This document shows, piece after piece, positions 61,910 through 64,000 of a stretch of 64,000 nucleotides of DNA (its first letter is position 1; every line of letters starts with the position of its first letter). Where the stretch lies: positions 358,913,250 through 358,977,249 of the forward strand of contig NC_069659.1 in NCBI RefSeq assembly GCF_027244095.1, read 5' to 3'. Below the pieces are notes generated by a model. That model was not told the DNA's origin and searched no databases. It worked only from the letters and a program-made list of their open reading frames with translations. This DNA is from Hemicordylus capensis. Lineage: Eukaryota; Chordata; Lepidosauria; Squamata; Cordylidae. Made by a program: the position numbers and the translations under genes.

Positions 61910-64000
61910 CTTACCGTGAAGGCGGCTTCTGCTGGTTGCTGAAGCCGGGGGCATCTCATTGGCTTATCCCTCTCAGGAGCTCCCAAGCAGGACAGCATCT
62001 GATTGGATAAAAAACAACTCCCGCCTACCCGAGCCTGAGGGGGACGACTCCTCCCCAGTTCTTTGGGGCCGATAGGCGGACTAGGCTTGCACCCTCTAGA
62101 GAAGAATGGGAAGGAACAGGAAGGGGAAGCCAGGAGGAAACCCCACCCCTGGGCCCTATGAACCCCGTTCCCTGATAGCGAGTGGGTCAGAGCGCCGTAG
62201 CTGGGTGGGCCGCGATGCCCCTGGCTTCAGCAACCAGAAGAAGCCTTCACGGTCAGCGAAACCCATGCTCCTTTCTCGGTTGCTGGAAGCCAGGGGCATC
62301 TCATGGGGACATACCACAGCTGACCTACGCGGGCGGGGGCGGTCTGACCTACGATTGAGGACGGACCTGTGGCAGCACCCGTCTCCCGAAGGAGGCTCTG
62401 GCGGATGCCAATTCGTCGATTTTGTGATGCTTGGTGAATGTAGATGAAAAAAAGCCCCTGTGGCCGCCCTGCCCATCACTTCGACCGAAGCAGTAGTCGA
62501 GAAGGCCGCCGATGCAGCCGCTGACCTCATGGAATGGGCTACAATAGAGGCTGGTGGTCTGAGGCGTTGGGGCTCGTACGCCATCGAGATGCAGGCTCTG
62601 ATCCACCTTGCAATGGCCGTTGACGACACCGCTGACCCCTTAGGGAGTGGGTGGAAGGAGACGGACATCATGTCCGAGGTCCGGGACGAGGCAGAGCGCG
62701 TGAGGTACACCTTGAGACAACAGGGCACGTCTAGCCTGTGCCACTTCTTTTCAGCAGGGTGAGTCGGCCCGAGGACAGCAGGAACACGTCCCGGGAGAGA
62801 TGGAGTGCTGATGACACCCTTGGGAACAGGAAAGGGTCCGTATCAAGCGCACCGCGTCCTCGAGAAAGACGCAGAAGGATTTATTTACAGACAGGGCCCG
62901 AAGCTCAGGGACTCTCCTTGCTGAGATAATGGCCACCAGGAAAACCATCTTAAACGTGAGAATCCGAACAGGAATGGTTCGAAGTGGCTCAGAGGGTTAT
63001 GACAGAAGAGCTCGCAGGACTACGTGTAGGTCCCGGGAGGGGAGCCTATGCCCTGCAGGTGGCGACAGGAGGGAAGCGCCTCTTAGGAACCGACGAAGAT
63101 CAGCGTGAGCCTGAGAAATCTGGGAGTCCGCGCTGGGCAGCATAGGAAGCAGGGACGCTGTCTGTCGCTTTAAGGTGTTATGACGGAAGCCTTTCTCTAG
63201 GCCAGGCTGAAGGAACCGAAGAAGGTGTCGGATGGATTCCGAGCCTTGTGGAATGGAGTGTCTAGCGCTCCAACGCAGGAACATCCTCTACGTGTGCTGA
63301 TATACGCTCTCAGTTGAGGGTCAGCGAGAGGCCAGCACAGTGTTCAGGACTGCGCCAGAGAAGCCTTTCCGCCTGAGGAGGAGCCGCACAGTCTCCAAGC
63401 GGCAAGGCTGGATCGGGATGTAGAGCGGGTCCCTGTGATGTGACAGCAGGTCTTGATTTTGAGGGGGTTCCCATGGAGGCGTGGTCGCTAGATGAAGTAG
63501 CTCCAGAACACCAGGGGTGCCTGGGCCAGAATGTGACTACGAGGATGGCTACCACCCGGAGCAGTCGGATTCTGCGGGACACTCTTGCTAGCAGCGGAGT
63601 TGGTGGAAATGCGTACCGCAGCCCTTCTGGCCAGGGTGCTGACGTGGCGTCTGTCGCAGCGCGCCTGGGCATGGGAATCTGGACATGAAGTCGGTCAGTT
63701 TCCTGTTGGACGGGGCTACGAAGAGGTCTAGGACTGGCGTGCCCAACCGTTCCGTGATTTGTTTGAAGATCGTGGGATGTAGACTCCACTCCCCTGGTGC
63801 GATGACAGTGTGACTGAGTCAGTCCGCTGTTACGCTGAGTTTCCCCTTCACATGATGAGCGATTATGGACTCTAGGTGGTGCTCTGCCCCGGAAAGGAGA
63901 AGTGTTGCCTCCTGGTGCATGGACCGAGATCGGGTCCCTCCTTGCTTGTTGATATAAGCCTGGGCCGCTATATTGTCCGTCTTACCAGGACATGGCTCGC
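61910..64000 (-). mobile_element. DIRS-family retroelement fossil (recombinase end)
   Basis: On the minus strand, from the right edge inward, there are an RNase H-like end (to about 63300), then a tyrosine recombinase. Its N-terminal part lies at about 62997-63284 (LEKGFRHNTLKRQTASL, RRFLRGA) and its core at 62751-62948 (FLVAIISARRVPELRALSV). Its C-terminal part, with the catalytic HSxRSAA motif as AHSMRSAAASAAF, lies at about 62460-62650. Repeated, partly inverted termini follow at 61915-62312. RT, RNase H and tyrosine recombinase instead of integrase defines DIRS. It is broken in several places and continues past the window. Confidence 0.85.
61915..62312. repeat. Direct and inverted terminal repeats of the DIRS element
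   Basis: The unit 'ggttgctgaagccgggggca' at 61934-61953 recurs inverted at 62214-62252 (minus strand, flanked by CCGTGAAGGC as at 61915) and again direct at 62279-62312 ('ggttgctggaagccaggggc'). Such split direct/inverted repeats are typical of tyrosine-recombinase retroelements. Confidence 0.75.

Noticed and set aside
62460-62762. Plus-strand ORF that looks protein-like
   Set aside because: It is the antisense shadow of the DIRS recombinase C-terminal region, which reads on the minus strand.

Overview
The window looks like nuclear DNA of a squamate reptile (lizard or snake). The evidence is the repeat content: CR1 LINEs with an esterase-type ORF1, L2, a BovB tail, a Penelope-like element with a GIY-YIG domain, DIRS and Ty1/copia fossils, a Helitron, hAT MITEs, and 5S rRNA/tRNA chimeric SINEs. 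The unique sequence is very GC-rich and full of C/G homopolymers. Two host genes have intact, phase-consistent exons. Compact introns plus high GC suggest a microchromosome or other gene-dense region, but that is inference.

Both genes read on the minus strand. XXYLT1 (xyloside xylosyltransferase 1) is complete in four coding exons, 20700 down to 15233, with a CpG-island promoter around 20150-21450 and an AATAAA signal at 14676-14681. ACAP2 (Arf6 GTPase-activating protein) fills 60465 down to 31237. Fourteen exons are present, from the middle of the PH domain through ArfGAP and ankyrin repeats to the stop; the BAR-domain exons lie beyond the right edge. The same two genes are neighbours in the same orientation in human 3q29, which supports the identification as ACAP2 rather than ACAP3. 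Every splice phase closes.

Layout. 1-14655: downstream flank of XXYLT1, with repeats and GC-rich sequence but no supported gene. It contains a Ty1/copia fossil (about 2640-7600) riddled with later insertions: a SINE, a ~1.65 kb unit flanked by a 12-bp duplication that itself holds a Helitron, and a CR1 tail. 14656-20700: XXYLT1, with a perfect 38-bp-arm palindrome 59 bp from its last exon. 20700-31236: CpG island and intergenic repeats (hAT MITE, CR1, Penelope-like, BovB, L2, and a SINE split by both a hAT element and a CR1 tail). 31237-60465: ACAP2. Its largest introns hold a nearly complete CR1 (about 38150-42765), L2 fragments, a DIRS-like fossil (about 43755-48550) and more CR1. 60690-61222: two adjacent SINEs. 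About 61910 to the right edge: the tyrosine-recombinase end of a DIRS fossil with repeated termini.

The host genes are functionally unrelated. XXYLT1 adds the terminal xylose to O-glucose glycans on Notch EGF repeats in the ER. ACAP2 turns off Arf6 at endosomes and the plasma membrane. The most interesting host signal is that ACAP2 carries both known ACAP-family C-termini: a spliced ACAP1/2-type end and an in-frame ACAP3-type end reached by reading through one donor site. It also carries an ACAP3-like cassette exon.
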